A stretch of DNA of 64,000 bases from Lysinibacillus_B sp031181585 (GCF_047301505.1 NZ_CP154840.1:4278001-4342000), one strand, 5' to 3'. Shown: positions 29,678 to 38,221, counted from the first letter of the stretch. Numbers and translations are program-made. Notes: generated by a model not told the origin, from the letters alone.

Positions 29678-30543
29678 GCCTGATCACGCCCCTTTACAGC
29701 AAGCGCAACCTCTGCGGCCAGTTCTTCCTCTGTTAAGCATACTTTCGGCAGCTTTATATTCATCATTTTCTCTATCCGATGCTGGAATCTAACGATGCGC
29801 GGCAGTTCTAAACGATACTGCTTCAAAGTCTCTGCATCACTAAATAACTCACGTGGTGTCCCTGTTATTACGCAGCGTCCTTCATGCATAATCGCTACCT
29901 CATCTGCGTAGCGTGCTGCATCCTCCATACTGTGGGTAACCAGAATTGTCGTCAATCCACGTTCCTTATGTAATGTGTAGAACATATCCATGATTTCCTT
30001 CTGGCCGCGCGGGTCAAGCCCAGCTGTCGGCTCGTCAAGGACAATAACTTCCGGCTCCATCGCTAGCACTCCTGCAATGGCCACACGCCGCATCTGCCCC
30101 CCTGATAAGTCAAACGGTGACTTTTCAAGCACACCTTCCGGTAAACCGACAAGCTGTACAAGCTCACGTGCACGGTGCTCCGCTTCCTCCTGTGAGACAC
30201 CAAAGTTCATCGGTCCAAACATGATGTCCTTGAGAACTGTCTCTTCAAATAACTGATGCTCAGGAAACTGAAAGACAATGCCCACTTTCTGTCGGATTGG
30301 CTTTAATTCTTTCGCTTTCTTACCTGCCTCTATTATCCGGTCACCTATCTGTACCTGGCCTTTCGATGGTTTCAGCAGCCCATTAAAATGCTGTAGAATA
30401 GTGGATTTTCCGGAACCCGTATGTCCGATAATCGCCTGATATGTGCCTGATACAATTGCTACATCTACATCGAATAACGCATACTTTTCAAATGGCGTTC
30501 CTTTGGCGTATGCATAGCTTACTTGTTGAAGTTTGATGTCCAT
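29674..30543 (-). CDS. ecfA2: ECF transporter ATPase EcfA2
   Basis: One of two ATPases energising ECF vitamin uptake. The 289-residue protein has Walker A GHTGSGKST, Q-loop VFQFPEHQLF, signature LSGGQ, Walker B VIVLDEPTAG and H-loop THSME. A C-terminal extension beyond residue 230 is typical of the family. It overlaps ecfA1 by 25 bp and ecfT by 4 bp in one operon. Confidence 0.96.
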   Translation of the reverse strand: MDIKLQQVSYAYAKGTPFEKYALFDVDVAIVSGTYQAIIGHTGSGKSTILQHFNGLLKPSKGQVQIGDRIIEAGKKAKELKPIRQKVGIVFQFPEHQLFEETVLKDIMFGPMNFGVSQEEAEHRARELVQLVGLPEGVLEKSPFDLSGGQMRRVAIAGVLAMEPEVIVLDEPTAGLDPRGQKEIMDMFYTLHKERGLTTILVTHSMEDAARYADEVAIMHEGRCVITGTPRELFSDAETLKQYRLELPRIVRFQHRIEKMMNIKLPKVCLTEEELAAEVALAVKGRDQA

Positions 30544-31364
30544 AAGTCATTCACCAGCTCTTCTTCCGTCATATGTTGTCCTGCCAGCTGTACCCCTTGT
30601 GCCTGCAGCAGCTTCGTCATCTTCATTGCAAATGGCAGGTCTAGTCCAAGGTCCACCAGCTTGTCTCCAAGCGTAAAAATCTCTTCTGGTGTCCCTTCCG
30701 CGTATTTTTTGCCCTGATTCATAAATAAAACATGATCCGCAAGCATTGCTTCCTCCAAATCATGCGTGATTGAGAGAACGGTTAAACCTGTCTTCTCACG
30801 GAGAGATTGCACTGTCTGCAGTACCTCTTCCCGCCCTTGCGGATCAAGCATGGAGGTCGCTTCATCTAGAATCAAGATTTTCGGCTGCATCGCTAGTGCT
30901 CCAGCAATGGCGACACGCTGTTTTTGTCCGCCTGATAAATGATGCGGTTCATGGTTAAGGAAGTTATCCATCTTTACCTGCTGCAAAGATTCATGTACGC
31001 GCTCTACCATCTCTTTATAAGGCACTCCGTTATTTTCAAGGGAAAAAGCCACATCGTCTTGTACTGTAGCCCCAACAAACTGATTGTCAGGATTCTGAAA
31101 CACCATACCGATTTGTGAGCGCATCTCCCATAGATTTTCCTCAGTCAAAACATTGCGCATAATGCGTACTTCTCCTTCTTTGGGAAACAGCAGCCCGCTC
31201 ATTAATTTAGCGAGTGTAGACTTTCCAGATCCATTATGGCCAACAATCGCAATCCATTCTCCCTCATTCACCGCAAATGTCACATCTTCTACGGCATTTC
31301 TCGTTTCAGGAACTTCTGGTGTATATGAAAATGTTACATGATTGAATGATAAAATTTCTGTCAT
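30519..31364 (-). CDS. ecfA1: ECF transporter ATPase EcfA1
   Basis: The second ATPase of the ECF module. The 281-residue protein has Walker A GHNGSGKST, Q-loop VFQNPDNQF, signature LSGGQ, Walker B ILILDEATSM and H-loop THDLEE. It is the first gene of ecfA1-ecfA2-ecfT-truA. In B. subtilis it follows rplQ closely, but here a gap of 530 bp with terminators separates the two, so the ecf operon must have its own promoter in 31365-31450. A weak candidate is TTGAAA followed about 18 bp later by TAGTAG. Confidence 0.96.
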   Translation of the reverse strand: MTEILSFNHVTFSYTPEVPETRNAVEDVTFAVNEGEWIAIVGHNGSGKSTLAKLMSGLLFPKEGEVRIMRNVLTEENLWEMRSQIGMVFQNPDNQFVGATVQDDVAFSLENNGVPYKEMVERVHESLQQVKMDNFLNHEPHHLSGGQKQRVAIAGALAMQPKILILDEATSMLDPQGREEVLQTVQSLREKTGLTVLSITHDLEEAMLADHVLFMNQGKKYAEGTPEEIFTLGDKLVDLGLDLPFAMKMTKLLQAQGVQLAGQHMTEEELVNDLWTSNFNK

Positions 31365-31450
31365 ATTCTCCGCTCCTCAATTCTCTGCTCTCCTACTAAA
31401 ATTACACTGTTTTATCTTTCAACGCCACTCTTTTGAAAAAACGAATGACA

Positions 31451-31490
31451 TATATAAAAATAAAGCACGTTTACTTAAACGTACTTTATT
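31451..31490 (-). terminator. Terminator-like hairpin upstream of ecfA1
   Basis: Minus strand: AATAAAGTACGTTTA / TAAACGTGCTTTATT stem (15 bp, one mismatch) followed by TTTATATA. It lies about 90 bp upstream of ecfA1. Confidence 0.7.
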
Positions 31491-31523
31491 TCCATATATG
31501 TAGAAAGCTGCACTTTTTCAAAA

Positions 31524-31566
31524 GAATAAAAAAGCGCGCACCCCATTCAGAGAAATGCGCTTTTCA
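31524..31566 (-). terminator. Second terminator-like hairpin upstream of ecfA1
   Basis: Minus strand: AAAAGCGC / GCGCTTTT arms with an intervening loop of about 20 nt, followed by TTTATTC. In tandem with the hairpin at 31451-31490. Confidence 0.55.
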
Positions 31567-31699
31567 CTACATTAGGTTGAACGCACGGCTGCTCATTTCC
31601 GTTTGTTCGTATGAATGAGGTGCGAGAGCTAGACGAGACGCTGTCATGTGACCCGCTCATCGTAACGCTCAGCTTAATTATTGTCGTATAAATCTTGAA
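31567..31699. other. Spacer next to the GC-rich element
   Basis: No recognised gene. A 26-codon minus-strand frame (MTASRLALAPHSYEQTEM..., stop near 31570) has no clear ribosome-binding site. I do not call it. Confidence 0.3.
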
Positions 31700-31819
31700 A
31701 TAAAAGTGCTAAAACGCTCGTTCGCACGCGGCAAGCGCTGGAACCTTTCGACGAGCATGCACCGAAGGAAGGTGAAGCGACCTCGAGCGTGCAGCGTTTT
31801 AGCCTAGATATAAAAGTGC
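31700..31819. repeat. GC-rich inverted-repeat element (MITE/REP-like)
   Basis: A 96-bp core (31708-31803) has perfect 11-bp terminal inverted repeats GCTAAAACGCT / AGCGTTTTAGC and internal complementary arms (GCACGC/GCGTGC, CCTTTCG/CGAAGG, AGGT/ACCT). By hand count 57 of its 96 bases are G or C, well above the surrounding intergenic DNA. A 10-bp direct repeat ATAAAAGTGC occurs at 31700-31709 and 31810-31819. It contains no gene. The pattern suggests a miniature mobile or repetitive element, or a stably folded RNA. Confidence 0.6.
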
Positions 31820-31835
31820 GAAAGTGCACCTTTAT

Positions 31836-31877
31836 TTAAAAAGGGAGTGCCGTTCAACAGGTGAACTAGGCACCCCC
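31836..31877 (-). terminator. Intrinsic terminator of the rpsJ-rplQ superoperon
   Basis: Minus strand: GGGTGCC...GGCACTCCC stem with an inner GTTCA/TGAAC extension, followed by TTTTTAAAT. It starts about 18 bp beyond the rplQ stop. Confidence 0.88.
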
Positions 31878-31894
31878 TAAACCTTAAGTTAAGA

Positions 31895-32275
31895 TTAAAC
31901 TAATTCAATCACAACTACAGGTGCGCCGTCTCCACGACGAGGACCTACTTTAAGGATGCGAGTGTAACCACCTTGACGCTCAGCGTAACGTGGAGCAACC
32001 TCATCAAATAACTTTTGAAGTGCGAATGAAGTTGTTTCGTTACCTTCTTCATCAGTTTTTGTTACTAGCTCACGACGGATGAATGCAGCCGCTTGACGAC
32101 GAGCATGTAAATCTCCGCGTTTACCTAAAGTAATCATTTTTTCAACAGCTTTACGAACTTCTTTCGCGCGAGCTTCAGTCGTTTCGATGCGCTCGTTGAT
32201 GATTAAGTCAGTAGCTAAGTCACGTAACATCGCTTTACGTTGAGAACTTGTACGGCCAAGTTTTCTGTAACCCAT
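31895..32275 (-). CDS. rplQ: 50S ribosomal protein L17
   Basis: L17 binds 23S domain III near the exit tunnel. The 126-residue protein is slightly longer than the 120 residues of B. subtilis L17 because of an internal segment TDEEGNETTS. It starts MGYRKLGRTSSQRKAML. It is the last gene of the ribosomal superoperon, 55 bp after rpoA, and is followed by a terminator. Confidence 0.98.
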   Translation of the reverse strand: MGYRKLGRTSSQRKAMLRDLATDLIINERIETTEARAKEVRKAVEKMITLGKRGDLHARRQAAAFIRRELVTKTDEEGNETTSFALQKLFDEVAPRYAERQGGYTRILKVGPRRGDGAPVVVIELV

Positions 32276-32330
32276 GGATGTTTCCCTCCTTTATAAATAT
32301 CTGATCTAGCTTATATATTGTAAATGTCGC

Positions 32331-33269
32331 TTAGTCTTCTTTACGTAATCCTAAACCAAGCTCTTCTAACTTCGCCTTAACTTCTTCTAAAGACTTACGT
32401 CCAAGGTTACGAACTTTCATCATGTCGTCTTCTGACTTATTAGCAAGCTCTAATACCGTGTTGATACCAGCACGCTTTAAGCAGTTGTAAGAACGAACAG
32501 AAAGGTCCAGTTCCTCGATAGTCATCTCTAGAACTTTTTCTTTTTGATCTTCTTCTTTTTCGACCATGATTTCAGCAGTTTGTGCCTCGTTTGTCATGCC
32601 TACAAAGATGTTTAAATGCTCTGTTAAGATTTTCGCTCCAAGCGAAATCGCCTCTTTTGGACCGATGCTTCCATCTGTCCACACATCAAGTGATAACTTA
32701 TCGTAGTCAGAATTTTGTCCAACGCGAGTGTTCTCTACTTGGAAGTTGACGCGTGAAACTGGAGTGTAAATAGAGTCGATCGGGATCACGCCGATAGGAA
32801 GATCCTCACGTTTGTTTTGATCAGCAGGAGTGTAACCACGGCCTCTTTGTGCATACATACGCATGCGTAGGTGACCGTTTTTAGCGATTGTTGCAATATA
32901 TAGATCTGGATTTAAAATTTCTACATCGCTGTCATGTGTGATGTCCGCAGCTGTAACTACGCCTTCACCCTTCACATCGATTTCAATCACTTTCTCTTCA
33001 TCAGAGTAGATTTTTAAAGCAAGCTTTTTCACGTTTAAGATGATTGATGCAACATCTTCTACAACGCCTTCTACTGTTGAGAATTCGTGTAATACGCCAT
33101 CAATTTGAATTGATGTTACAGCCGCCCCCGGTAGTGAAGACAGAAGGATACGACGTAGTGAATTACCCAAAGTGTTTCCATATCCGCGTTCAAGCGGTTC
33201 TACAACAAACTTGCCATACTTGGCATCATCGCTGATCGTCTCAATCTTTGGTTTTTCAATTTCGATCAT
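32331..33269 (-). CDS. rpoA: RNA polymerase alpha subunit
   Basis: The alpha subunit nucleates RNA polymerase assembly and contacts UP elements and activators. The 312-residue protein has an N-terminal dimerisation domain (about 1-228, with GNTLGNSLRRILLSSLPG) and a C-terminal domain (about 245-305) with ELDLSVRSYNCLKRAGI and RNLGRKSLEEVK. It lies between rpsK and rplQ in the standard order. Confidence 0.99.
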   Translation of the reverse strand: MIEIEKPKIETISDDAKYGKFVVEPLERGYGNTLGNSLRRILLSSLPGAAVTSIQIDGVLHEFSTVEGVVEDVASIILNVKKLALKIYSDEEKVIEIDVKGEGVVTAADITHDSDVEILNPDLYIATIAKNGHLRMRMYAQRGRGYTPADQNKREDLPIGVIPIDSIYTPVSRVNFQVENTRVGQNSDYDKLSLDVWTDGSIGPKEAISLGAKILTEHLNIFVGMTNEAQTAEIMVEKEEDQKEKVLEMTIEELDLSVRSYNCLKRAGINTVLELANKSEDDMMKVRNLGRKSLEEVKAKLEELGLGLRKED

Positions 33270-33408
33270 TCAATTTACCCTCCTTCAAAACATCGAATGT
33301 ATAGGTTCATACCATCATAGTTGTCGATCTAGATTGACCGTTTAAAATTGCACAAGCCTTTTGCACAAGAAATGATGTACTTAAAGGTATCCCCTTAAGC
33401 TGCACCCA

Positions 33409-33798
33409 TTACACGCGACGACGTTTTGGCGGACGGCAACCGTTATGAGGAACTGGAGTAACGTCTTTAATAGCAGTTACTTCTAAACCAGCAGCTTGAA
33501 GCGCACGGATAGCAGCTTCACGACCTGCACCAGGACCTTTAACAGTTACTTCCAACGTTTTCAGACCATGTTCAAGGGATGCTTTCGCAGCAGTTTCTGC
33601 AGCCATTTGAGCAGCGAATGGAGTTGATTTACGTGAACCACGGAAACCAAGAGCACCAGCTGAAGACCAAGAAACAGCGTTACCTTGCATATCTGTAATC
33701 GTTACGATTGTATTGTTGAATGTAGAACGGATGTGTGCAATACCAGATTCGATATTCTTTTTCACACGACGTTTACGAGTTTGTTGTTTACGAGCCAT
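33409..33798 (-). CDS. rpsK: 30S ribosomal protein S11
   Basis: S11 forms the platform near the E site and the Shine-Dalgarno helix. The 129-residue protein has the standard length, starts MARKQQTRKRRVKKN and has the conserved C-terminus VTPVPHNGCRPPKRRRV. It lies 26 bp after rpsM, with AAGGAGG before the start codon. Confidence 0.98.
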   Translation of the reverse strand: MARKQQTRKRRVKKNIESGIAHIRSTFNNTIVTITDMQGNAVSWSSAGALGFRGSRKSTPFAAQMAAETAAKASLEHGLKTLEVTVKGPGAGREAAIRALQAAGLEVTAIKDVTPVPHNGCRPPKRRRV

Positions 33799-33824
33799 GA
33801 TAAGAAGGAACCTCCTTTACTTAA

Positions 33825-34190
33825 TTATTTTTTCTTGTTCGCTACAGTCTTACGAGGACCTTTACGCGTACGAGCGTTGTTCTTCGTATTTTGACCACGA
33901 ACTGGTAAACCACGACGGTGACGGATACCACGGAATGAAGCGATTTCCATTAAACGTTTGATGTTTAAAGAAACTTCACGGCGTAGGTCACCTTCAGTTT
34001 TGTATGAATCTAATTGTTCACGGATTTGGTTTAATTGATCTTCAGTAAGATCGCGTACACGGATATTTTCGTCAATACCAGCTGCCGCTAATACTTTTTG
34101 AGATGTAGTTTTACCAATACCGTAAATGTAAGTTAATGAAATTACCACGCGTTTGTCGCGAGGAATGTCAACACCAGCAATACGTGCCAT
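33825..34190 (-). CDS. rpsM: 30S ribosomal protein S13
   Basis: S13 contacts the P-site tRNA and forms the intersubunit bridge to L5. The 121-residue protein starts MARIAGVDIPRDKRV and has a basic tail (NTKNNARTRKGPRKTV). It lies 22 bp after rpmJ. Confidence 0.98.
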   Translation of the reverse strand: MARIAGVDIPRDKRVVISLTYIYGIGKTTSQKVLAAAGIDENIRVRDLTEDQLNQIREQLDSYKTEGDLRREVSLNIKRLMEIASFRGIRHRRGLPVRGQNTKNNARTRKGPRKTVANKKK

Positions 34191-34212
34191 CTACGTGTGC
34201 ACCTCCTTAAAA

Positions 34213-34326
34213 TTAACCTTGTTTTTGTTTGTGCTTAGGATTTTCACAGATTACCATTACTTTACCGCGTCGGCGAATTACTTTACATTTTTCGCAGATC
34301 GGTTTCACAGATGGTCTCACTTTCAT
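34213..34326 (-). CDS. rpmJ: 50S ribosomal protein L36 (zinc-ribbon form)
   Basis: A 37-residue protein, [17 protein letters not shown]...KHKQKQG, with four zinc ligands (Cys11, Cys14, Cys27 and His32), the zinc-binding type. It is in the standard position between infA and rpsM. AGGAGG precedes the ATG. Confidence 0.97.
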
Positions 34327-34363
34327 CTAACCTAACCTCCTTAATAGTCCGGAGTGCAAAAGA

Positions 34364-34582
34364 TTATTTAAAACGGTATGTGATACGACCGCGAGTTAAA
34401 TCATAAGGAGATAACTCGATAGTAACCTTATCTCCCGGTAGGATACGGATAAAGTGCATACGAATCTTTCCAGAAACGTGTGCGAGCACAGTGTGCCCAT
34501 TTTCTAATTCTACCTTAAACATCGCGTTTGGCAAAGTCTCAACAACTGTTCCTTCGACTTCAATTACATCGTCTTTCGCCAT
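34364..34582 (-). CDS. infA: Translation initiation factor IF-1
   Basis: IF-1 occupies the ribosomal A site during initiation. The 72-residue S1/OB-fold protein starts MAKDDVIEVEGTVVE and ends TRGRITYRFK, the standard length. The ATG at 34582 has AAGGGAG about 11 nt upstream. Unusually, its upstream neighbour is adk, because map and the small KOW-protein gene are absent. The gene has a leader of about 300 nt full of hairpins and probably its own promoter. Confidence 0.98.
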   Translation of the reverse strand: MAKDDVIEVEGTVVETLPNAMFKVELENGHTVLAHVSGKIRMHFIRILPGDKVTIELSPYDLTRGRITYRFK

Positions 34583-34679
34583 CAACCCTTAACTCCCTTC
34601 TATATGCAATTTTTGATTCCCTTGAGAACCAAAGCAATTGTTCTCTTCTAGAAGAAGCAATACGTCTCAACATATGTTT

Positions 34680-34804
34680 GGATTGTATGAGAGATGTTCG
34701 AAAGACGCTCGTCTGGTTTCGCTTCACACAATCCACGGAATGTACAGAACCCGTTAAGGAAAGCTGTATTCCTCATGTTAACACGATAGCCGGAATGTCT
34801 CCGG
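34680..34804 (-). promoter_or_regulatory. Structured leader upstream of infA (three consecutive hairpins)
   Basis: Minus-strand RNA would fold into three hairpins. 34790-34804 is CCGGA-gacat-TCCGG. 34737-34772 is GGAATACAG paired with CTGTACATTCC (2-nt bulge). 34680-34734 is a long stem GGATTGTGTGA/TCATACAATCC with one G-U pair and inner helices CGAA/TTCG and AGAC/GTCT closing a GAGC loop. No gene occupies this region. The structure is seen in the sequence; a regulatory role is inferred. Confidence 0.5.
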
Positions 34805-34904
34805 ATGGGCTACCCACCCGTTTACACAGATGCTTCCACGAAACCCATTATACCTTTTTTCCGAAGTGTCATCACACCGAAGCGCTCAAATTCGTCCATA
34901 AAAG

Positions 34905-34933
34905 TATATACCGGGCACAATATGCTTTTGCAA
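34905..34933 (-). promoter_or_regulatory. Candidate promoter of infA-rpmJ-rpsM
   Basis: Minus strand: TTGCAA, 17 bp, TATATA, about 70 bp beyond the adk stop codon. A second -10-like TATAAT lies at 34847-34852 with a poor -35. Confidence 0.5.
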
Positions 34934-35005
34934 CTCTCAAAAAATTCGTTCTCTGTTGCCTCCGCACAATATCCGACGGAAGCTATTCTCGCGCCCGGTC
35001 AGGTA

Positions 35006-35659
35006 TCAGCTGCGGATGCCCTGTAATAGAGCGTCAAGATCAGCGAATACTTTATTAATATCCTGCTGTCCATCAATATTTGTTAAAACACCTTTAGCTT
35101 GGTAGAAATCAAGCAAAGGCTGTGCTTGATTCATATTTACTTCCAGACGGTTTGCTACCGTTTCAGGATTATCATCTGCACGAGTGTAAAGCTCTCCGCC
35201 GTCTTTATCACATTTTCCTTCCACAGCTGGTGGATTGAAAATTAAGTGATAAGAAGCGCCGCAAGTTTTACAAATACGACGGCCGCTTAAACGTGCGATT
35301 AATTCTTCTTTTTCAACTTCGATGTTGATCGTGTGTTCAACCGGACGATCAAGCTCTTCAAGGATGCTGTCTAAAGCTTCCGCTTGAGGAACTGTACGTG
35401 GGAACCCATCTAATAAGAATCCTTTTTCACAGTCTGGCTGGCTGAGTCGTTCGCGCACGATACCGATCGTTACTTCATCCGGAACTAATTTTCCTTCATC
35501 CATAAACGCCTTCGCTTTTAGCCCCAGCTCAGTACCTTCTTTGATTGCTGCACGGAACATGTCACCTGTAGAAATATGAGGGATTGCGTACTTCTCAACA
35601 ATTTTCTCTGCCTGAGTACCTTTACCAGCGCCAGGTAAACCCATCAAAACGATATTCAT
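35006..35659 (-). CDS. adk: Adenylate kinase
   Basis: Converts AMP and ATP to two ADP. The 217-residue protein is the long, Gram-positive type. P-loop GLPGAGKGTQ at residues 7-16; AMP-binding segments STGDMFR and GFPRTVPQAE. The LID has zinc ligands CKTC and, 16 residues on, CDKD (Cys-x2-Asp, as in B. subtilis Adk). It follows secY by 77 bp in the usual order; normally map would come next but is missing here. Confidence 0.98.
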   Translation of the reverse strand: MNIVLMGLPGAGKGTQAEKIVEKYAIPHISTGDMFRAAIKEGTELGLKAKAFMDEGKLVPDEVTIGIVRERLSQPDCEKGFLLDGFPRTVPQAEALDSILEELDRPVEHTINIEVEKEELIARLSGRRICKTCGASYHLIFNPPAVEGKCDKDGGELYTRADDNPETVANRLEVNMNQAQPLLDFYQAKGVLTNIDGQQDINKVFADLDALLQGIRS

Positions 35660-35736
35660 ACGTAATTACTCCCCCTCAAAACTTATCTATCTAAACAGCT
35701 GGATTAAGGAAACTTGAGCGTTTCCCTAAACCTGCA

Positions 35737-37032
35737 TTATTTCATAAAGCCTTTATAGTGACGTTTCACTAGCTGTGATTCCAATTGTTTCATCGTCTCT
35801 AGCGCTACCCCGACTACGATAATCAAACTTGTACCGCCGATCTGCACGGATGCAGGAAGGTTCATAAAGTTTGTAAAGAGAATCGGTATAACAGAGATGG
35901 CAACAAGGAATAATGCACCTACGAAAGTTAAACGATAAAGTACTTTTGTTAAATAAGTTTGCGTATCATTACCAGGACGGATCCCTGGAATGTAGGCACC
36001 TTGTTTTTTCAAGTTGTCAGCCACATTTTCCGGATTCACCTGGATGAATGCATAGAAGTATGTGAATGCTATGATCAAAACAATGTAAACGATCATACCG
36101 ATAGGCTGCGTATACTGCAGATTATTAGTAATCCAAGTTGTTACACTATTTTGGCCAAAGAATGTAGCAAGTGTTTGTGGTGTTACAAGGAACGCTACTG
36201 AAAAGATTACCGGAATAACCCCTGCAGCATTTACTTTTAACGGTAAATGCGTTTGTTGTCCACCAACCGCTTGACCACGACCAGCAACTCGTTTTGCATA
36301 TTGAATCGGGATTTTACGCAAAGCTTGTTGTACGTAAATAACACCAACAACAATAGCTAGCAACACTAACACTAAAAGCGCCAAAATAGCAATATTAATA
36401 AATAATTGGTCTTTAGCACCTTCAATTTGTTGTGCGTATACTTGGTTGACTGCGTTTGGAATCGCCGCGACGATACCAGCGAAGATAATGATAGAAATAC
36501 CGTTACCAACACCATGTGCAGTAATTTGCTCAGCTAACCAAAGCAGGAATGATGTACCTGCAGTTAAGACAATCGCAATAGTTAAATAAGATCCAACACT
36601 AGTATCTGTAATCAATGATCCGCCATAGAATTGGTTAAAACCAAATGACATAGCAAATGATTGGATGAATGCTAGCACAATCGTAAAGTAACGAGTGAAT
36701 TGAGCGAGTTTGCGTCGGCCCACTTCACCTTGCTTAGCCCATTCTGCAAATTTCGGTACAACGTCCATTTGCAGTAGCTGAACGATGATTGAAGCAGTGA
36801 TATACGGCATAATCCCCATCGCGAAGATCGAGAAGTTTGCTAGTGCACCACCGCCAAATGTATTGAGGAAGCCGACAAGGTTGAACTCGTCAGTTGCCTT
36901 TAATACATCTGCGTCAACGTTTGGTACCGGGATGAAAGTCCCGATACGAAAAACGATTAACATTAAAAGAGTAAAGATGATTTTATTTCGTATATCTCGA
37001 ACGCGCATAAAGTTAGAGATCGTTTGAAACAT
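35737..37032 (-). CDS. secY: Protein translocase subunit SecY
   Basis: The channel-forming subunit of the Sec translocon. The 431-residue protein has ten hydrophobic segments between residues 18 and 415. Conserved SecY features include GTFIPVPNVD near the N-terminus, IQYAKRVAGRG in the C4/C5 region and GDTQTYL-like NDTQTYLTKVLYRL before TM8. The start codon ATG overlaps the rplO stop by 1 nt, implying coupling. Confidence 0.98.
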   Translation of the reverse strand: MFQTISNFMRVRDIRNKIIFTLLMLIVFRIGTFIPVPNVDADVLKATDEFNLVGFLNTFGGGALANFSIFAMGIMPYITASIIVQLLQMDVVPKFAEWAKQGEVGRRKLAQFTRYFTIVLAFIQSFAMSFGFNQFYGGSLITDTSVGSYLTIAIVLTAGTSFLLWLAEQITAHGVGNGISIIIFAGIVAAIPNAVNQVYAQQIEGAKDQLFINIAILALLVLVLLAIVVGVIYVQQALRKIPIQYAKRVAGRGQAVGGQQTHLPLKVNAAGVIPVIFSVAFLVTPQTLATFFGQNSVTTWITNNLQYTQPIGMIVYIVLIIAFTYFYAFIQVNPENVADNLKKQGAYIPGIRPGNDTQTYLTKVLYRLTFVGALFLVAISVIPILFTNFMNLPASVQIGGTSLIIVVGVALETMKQLESQLVKRHYKGFMK

Positions 37033-37472
37033 TAGATCACCTCAGTTGTTCCGCCAGCGTTCTCGATTGCTTCTTTAGCTGAAGCTGAGAACTTGTGAGC
37101 TTTCACAGTAAGCTTAACATTTAAAGTTCCATTACCTAAAACTTTAATGCCAGCTTTCTCGTTACTTACTACACCAGTTTCTAATAATAATGCAGGTGTT
37201 ACTTCTGCACCATCTTCGAAACGGTTAAGTGCGTCAAGGTTAACGATAGCGTATTCTTTACGGTTGATGTTCGTAAAGCCGCGTTTCGGTAAACGACGGA
37301 AAAGTGGGTTTTGACCCCCCTCAAATCCTGGGCGAACGCCGCCGCCTGAACGAGCGTTTTGACCTTTATGACCTTTACCTGCAGTTTTACCGTTACCAGA
37401 ACCGATACCACGACCAACACGGTTACGCTCTTTACGTGAGCCTTCTGCTGGTTTTAACTCATGAAGTTTCAT
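37032..37472 (-). CDS. rplO: 50S ribosomal protein L15
   Basis: L15 is a late-assembly large-subunit protein. The 146-residue protein starts MKLHELKPAEGSRKERNRVGRG and has a Gly/Lys/Arg-rich N-terminal extension (GIGSGNGKTAGKGHKGQ) and a globular C-terminus. Preceded by AAGGAGGTG. It lies between rpmD and secY. Confidence 0.98.
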   Translation of the reverse strand: MKLHELKPAEGSRKERNRVGRGIGSGNGKTAGKGHKGQNARSGGGVRPGFEGGQNPLFRRLPKRGFTNINRKEYAIVNLDALNRFEDGAEVTPALLLETGVVSNEKAGIKVLGNGTLNVKLTVKAHKFSASAKEAIENAGGTTEVI

Positions 37473-37506
37473 TATGGTGGCACCTCCTTGTTCAATGTTG
37501 TTGAAA

Positions 37507-37686
37507 TTAGATTTCTTTTACAGTAACTAAGTGAGCTACTTTTGTTAACATACCGCGAATAGCTGCGTTATCAGCATGTTCCACAGTTTGGTTTGTTTTA
37601 CGTAAGCCAAGAGCTTCAACAGTTTTACGTTGTGCCGGTTTAGTACCGATCACAGATTTTGTAAGGGTGATTTGTAATTTAGCCAT
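37507..37686 (-). CDS. rpmD: 50S ribosomal protein L30
   Basis: A 59-residue protein starting MAKLQITLTKSVIGTKPAQ and ending VAHLVTVKEI, the usual length for bacterial L30. It lies 13 bp after rpsE and 34 bp before rplO, with GGGGGG before ATG. Confidence 0.97.
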   Translation of the reverse strand: MAKLQITLTKSVIGTKPAQRKTVEALGLRKTNQTVEHADNAAIRGMLTKVAHLVTVKEI

Positions 37687-37699
37687 TATAATTCCCCCC

Positions 37700-38200
37700 T
37701 TATCCTAATAATTCTTCCACTGATTTACCGCGTAGTTTTGCAACTTCCTCTGCGCGTTTCAATTCAGATAAACCTGCTACAGTTGCACGCACCATGTTGA
37801 TTGGTGTGTTTGAACCTAGAGATTTTGAAAGAATATCAGTAATACCAGCAAGTTCTAGTACAGCACGTACTGGACCACCAGCGATTACCCCTGTACCAGG
37901 AGCAGCAGGTTTGATTAAGATTGAACCTGCACCGAAGCGACCTTGCACTAAGTGTGGAGTAGTTCCACCCACGCGTGGTACTTCGATTAAGTTTTTCTTC
38001 GCGTCTTCAACAGCCTTACGAATTGCATCTGGAACCTCTTGAGCTTTACCAGTACCAAAACCTACATGACCGTTTTTATCTCCTACAACAACAAGTGCTG
38101 TGAAGCGGAAGCGACGACCACCTTTAACAACTTTAGCAACGCGGTTAATCGTAACTACGCGTTCTTCAAGTTCTAATTTGTTTGCGTCAATGCGACTCAT
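37700..38200 (-). CDS. rpsE: 30S ribosomal protein S5
   Basis: S5 takes part in decoding fidelity and mRNA entry. The 166-residue protein has an N-terminal dsRNA-binding-like domain (about 10-75, with RVAKVVKGGRRFRFTALVVV) and a C-terminal domain with KPAAPGTGVIAGGPVRAVLE. In the loop linked to spectinomycin resistance the sequence KVVKGGRR is wild type. Confidence 0.98.
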   Translation of the reverse strand: MSRIDANKLELEERVVTINRVAKVVKGGRRFRFTALVVVGDKNGHVGFGTGKAQEVPDAIRKAVEDAKKNLIEVPRVGGTTPHLVQGRFGAGSILIKPAAPGTGVIAGGPVRAVLELAGITDILSKSLGSNTPINMVRATVAGLSELKRAEEVAKLRGKSVEELLG

Positions 38201-38221
38201 GAAGTATGTCCCTCCTTCTTA

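Noticed and set aside
31567..31650. 26-codon minus-strand frame MTASRLALAPHSYEQTEM...
   Set aside because: The composition looks protein-like, but the site upstream is poor and no homologue is known to me. Left uncalled within the element region.
34528..35058. Long plus-strand open frame opposite the adk-infA spacer (176 codons)
   Set aside because: It overlaps adk and infA antisense, has no ribosome-binding site and its composition is unlike real proteins. The region is better explained as a structured leader.
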